Of a DNA stretch of 64,000 bases, positions 62,837-64,000 are shown in pieces; positions within the stretch are counted from its first letter, which is position 1; each line of letters starts with the position of its first letter. The DNA comes from Alteromonas sp. KUL106. Lineage in GTDB: Bacteria > Pseudomonadota > Gammaproteobacteria > Enterobacterales > Alteromonadaceae. The position numbers and the translations under genes are program-made. Under the pieces are notes generated by a model, which saw nothing but the letters and a program-made list of their open reading frames with translations, ran no database searches and was not told the origin of the DNA. The stretch spans positions 186,001-250,000 of the forward strand of contig NZ_BLIG01000001.1 in assembly GCF_009811415.1 (NCBI RefSeq). The letters are read 5' to 3'.

Positions 62837-64000
62837 TTATCGAGTTATGACCTGCATAAGAGCTTGCGCATCTTCGATGGGTGTCTCTGGGATATATTGC
62901 GTTGGAATGTCCGTTTGCTTTATCCAATCACGCTCCCAATTGATTAGTGCCTCTTGCATTGAAGCATCATCAAATGGTGTCTGGGTTTCCTTTGCTATGC
63001 GGTACGCAGATAAGTACATTTTCCAGCGTGGTAAATAATAATCTTTATACATTCCCTGCCAGGCTTTAGACGCATAATCTTTAAGCTTTGGTCCGCCCCA
63101 TTGGGTTATTTGAAGTCGCGCATTGTTTATATAATACGCCGACTCTTGCTCAGTCTCGCCATAAGCCGACGCGTCGCTCAACCACGTGTGCAGGCTTTCT
63201 TGGTGAAATCCGAGTAAGTTGTCTAACTTCGCAACGGCAACGTCTATGGAAGTCATTAGTTCATCGCCCTTTGCAAAATCGTTTGCCGAATAGGCTTTTA
63301 CCACTTCCTGTAGCATAAGGTCGACATGCAAAGACACAGCATGCTTCACGAAATCAACCACATCGTACTGATACAGGTACGCATTATCCATCGACTCTGC
63401 CAGTTCCAGTAATTGCAAGATGCCATCGTCTAAAGCCGTTAAGTTACCGGGGTGCCCTTCAAAATTTACAATATCGACGGTTGGACGCTTAAACAGCAAA
63501 TATGCACCTGCCGAGCCTTCCCACCACCGGCTTTTCCAATAGCTAACGGAAAATACCCCGTTTATCACCTGCTCCCATGCAGCAATTAGTTGAGGTGACG
63601 TCTTTCCATATCGCGCTTTGGTGTACATTTCGAGCCAATTCTTCATATCCGGCTTGGCGTTCCAAGGTAAATCGAAGAGAAACTCATAGGCCACAGAGTT
63701 ATTGTGGATCCCTTCGGGGAATACACCAAACCCGGTTAGCGCGCCTTTTTTATCAGAGTTTGTCACCACGTCTAGCTGCTCGACATAGTCTGCGAAGTCA
63801 GCATAAACAGGGTCTGAACCTCCATAGTTGTGAATGAAGCCAAACACCCATGGTTTGCCTTTGAAACCTTCCGTTCGCTGCCACACGTGATATCTGTCAT
63901 TTCCGATATCGTGGATCATGGCTTTTTGATCGGGAACATCTTTTAAGAACGCTTCGATAGATGCGAGGTCCCAGAACTCTTCGTCTGCGCCAAACATCCA
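62837..64000 (-). CDS. GH89 alpha-N-acetylglucosaminidase, C-terminal part (truncated by window edge)
   Basis: The visible 386 residues match the NAGLU/GH89 family: KPWVFGFIHNYGGSDPVYADF (catalytic-domain motif), GFGVFPEGIHNNSVAYEFLFDLPW (with catalytic-site Glu), and the C-terminal all-helical region (YWKSRWWEGSAGAYLL... LPRWKMYLSAYRI). GH89 enzymes remove terminal alpha-N-acetylglucosamine from glycans. The start and any signal peptide lie beyond position 64000. Confidence 0.88.
   Translation of the reverse strand, partial: WMFGADEEFWDLASIEAFLKDVPDQKAMIHDIGNDRYHVWQRTEGFKGKPWVFGFIHNYGGSDPVYADFADYVEQLDVVTNSDKKGALTGFGVFPEGIHNNSVAYEFLFDLPWNAKPDMKNWLEMYTKARYGKTSPQLIAAWEQVINGVFSVSYWKSRWWEGSAGAYLLFKRPTVDIVNFEGHPGNLTALDDGILQLLELAESMDNAYLYQYDVVDFVKHAVSLHVDLMLQEVVKAYSANDFAKGDELMTSIDVAVAKLDNLLGFHQESLHTWLSDASAYGETEQESAYYINNARLQITQWGGPKLKDYASKAWQGMYKDYYLPRWKMYLSAYRIAKETQTPFDDASMQEALINWERDWIKQTDIPTQYIPETPIEDAQALMQVITR

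Noticed and set aside
1..64000. tRNA, rRNA and CRISPR arrays
   Set aside because: No cloverleaf-like segment with a GGTTCGAATCC-type arm, no rRNA-like stretch and no regularly spaced identical repeats were found. The TAAGGAGGTGATC at 39954 is a ribosome site, not a 16S fragment, since similarity stops there.

Overview
The window looks like the chromosome of a marine gammaproteobacterium close to Alteromonas (Alteromonadaceae). Grounds: moderate GC, the class GN sortase with its dedicated VIT/VWA target, YaeQ, DUF3010, DUF748, a TonB-dependent receptor and the gcvTHP operon, all with gammaproteobacterial sequence character. No rRNA, tRNA or CRISPR array was seen.

Layout. 1-7 kb: a DUF748/AsmA-like envelope protein, glyoxalase I, a DUF1456 protein, the stump of a [2Fe-2S] molybdenum-hydroxylase subunit and a Tat-exported dienelactone hydrolase. 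7-16 kb: a PepSY membrane protein convergent with a TonB receptor, a large BNR/sortilin-like exported protein, two short-chain dehydrogenases and a PfpI/DJ-1 protein. 16-29 kb: a BrkB/YihY protein, an MFS transporter, the sortase/target pair, adenosine deaminase, YaeQ with a coupled small ORF, several small exported proteins (two with internal repeats), a nitroreductase, endonuclease VIII and an MDR oxidoreductase. 29-33 kb: a REP-associated tyrosine transposase (RAYT) flanked by its inverted repeats, directly upstream of recQ, whose start codon lies inside another copy of that repeat.

33.3-37.8 kb holds the most striking biosynthetic unit: a tetrapyrrole-methylase-fold enzyme with the borosin catalytic Tyr/Arg/Tyr spacing, a 67-residue putative precursor peptide, and a TPR hybrid histidine kinase, in one tight operon. 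It resembles the split borosins (SonM/SonA of Shewanella) with a signalling protein attached. Its upstream region carries a 22-bp perfect palindrome and a sequence 18/21 identical to the lac operator.

37.8-45.9 kb: DUF3010, a PQQ sugar dehydrogenase, a tiny ORF with a perfect 13-nt Shine-Dalgarno plus hairpins, a PAS-GGDEF-EAL protein, a 45-residue membrane protein, a VOC protein and a serine beta-lactamase-like lipoprotein. An IS3-family element (45.9-47.0 kb) then borders a defence island (47.3-58.0 kb): an excisionase-like HTH protein, type I restriction genes hsdR-hsdM-hsdS, a Kiwa pair (kwaA-kwaB) and a reverse transcriptase-nitrilase (DRT type 1), with overlapping junctions from hsdM through kwaB. 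The right end is the glycine cleavage operon gcvT-gcvH-gcvP and a GH89 alpha-N-acetylglucosaminidase cut by the window edge.

At least three families of short intergenic repeats are scattered through the window: a palindromic MITE-like element, the RAYT repeat GGGGTCAGAGTA, and TAGGGCGTGTTGA. Several copies supply stop or start codons of neighbouring genes.
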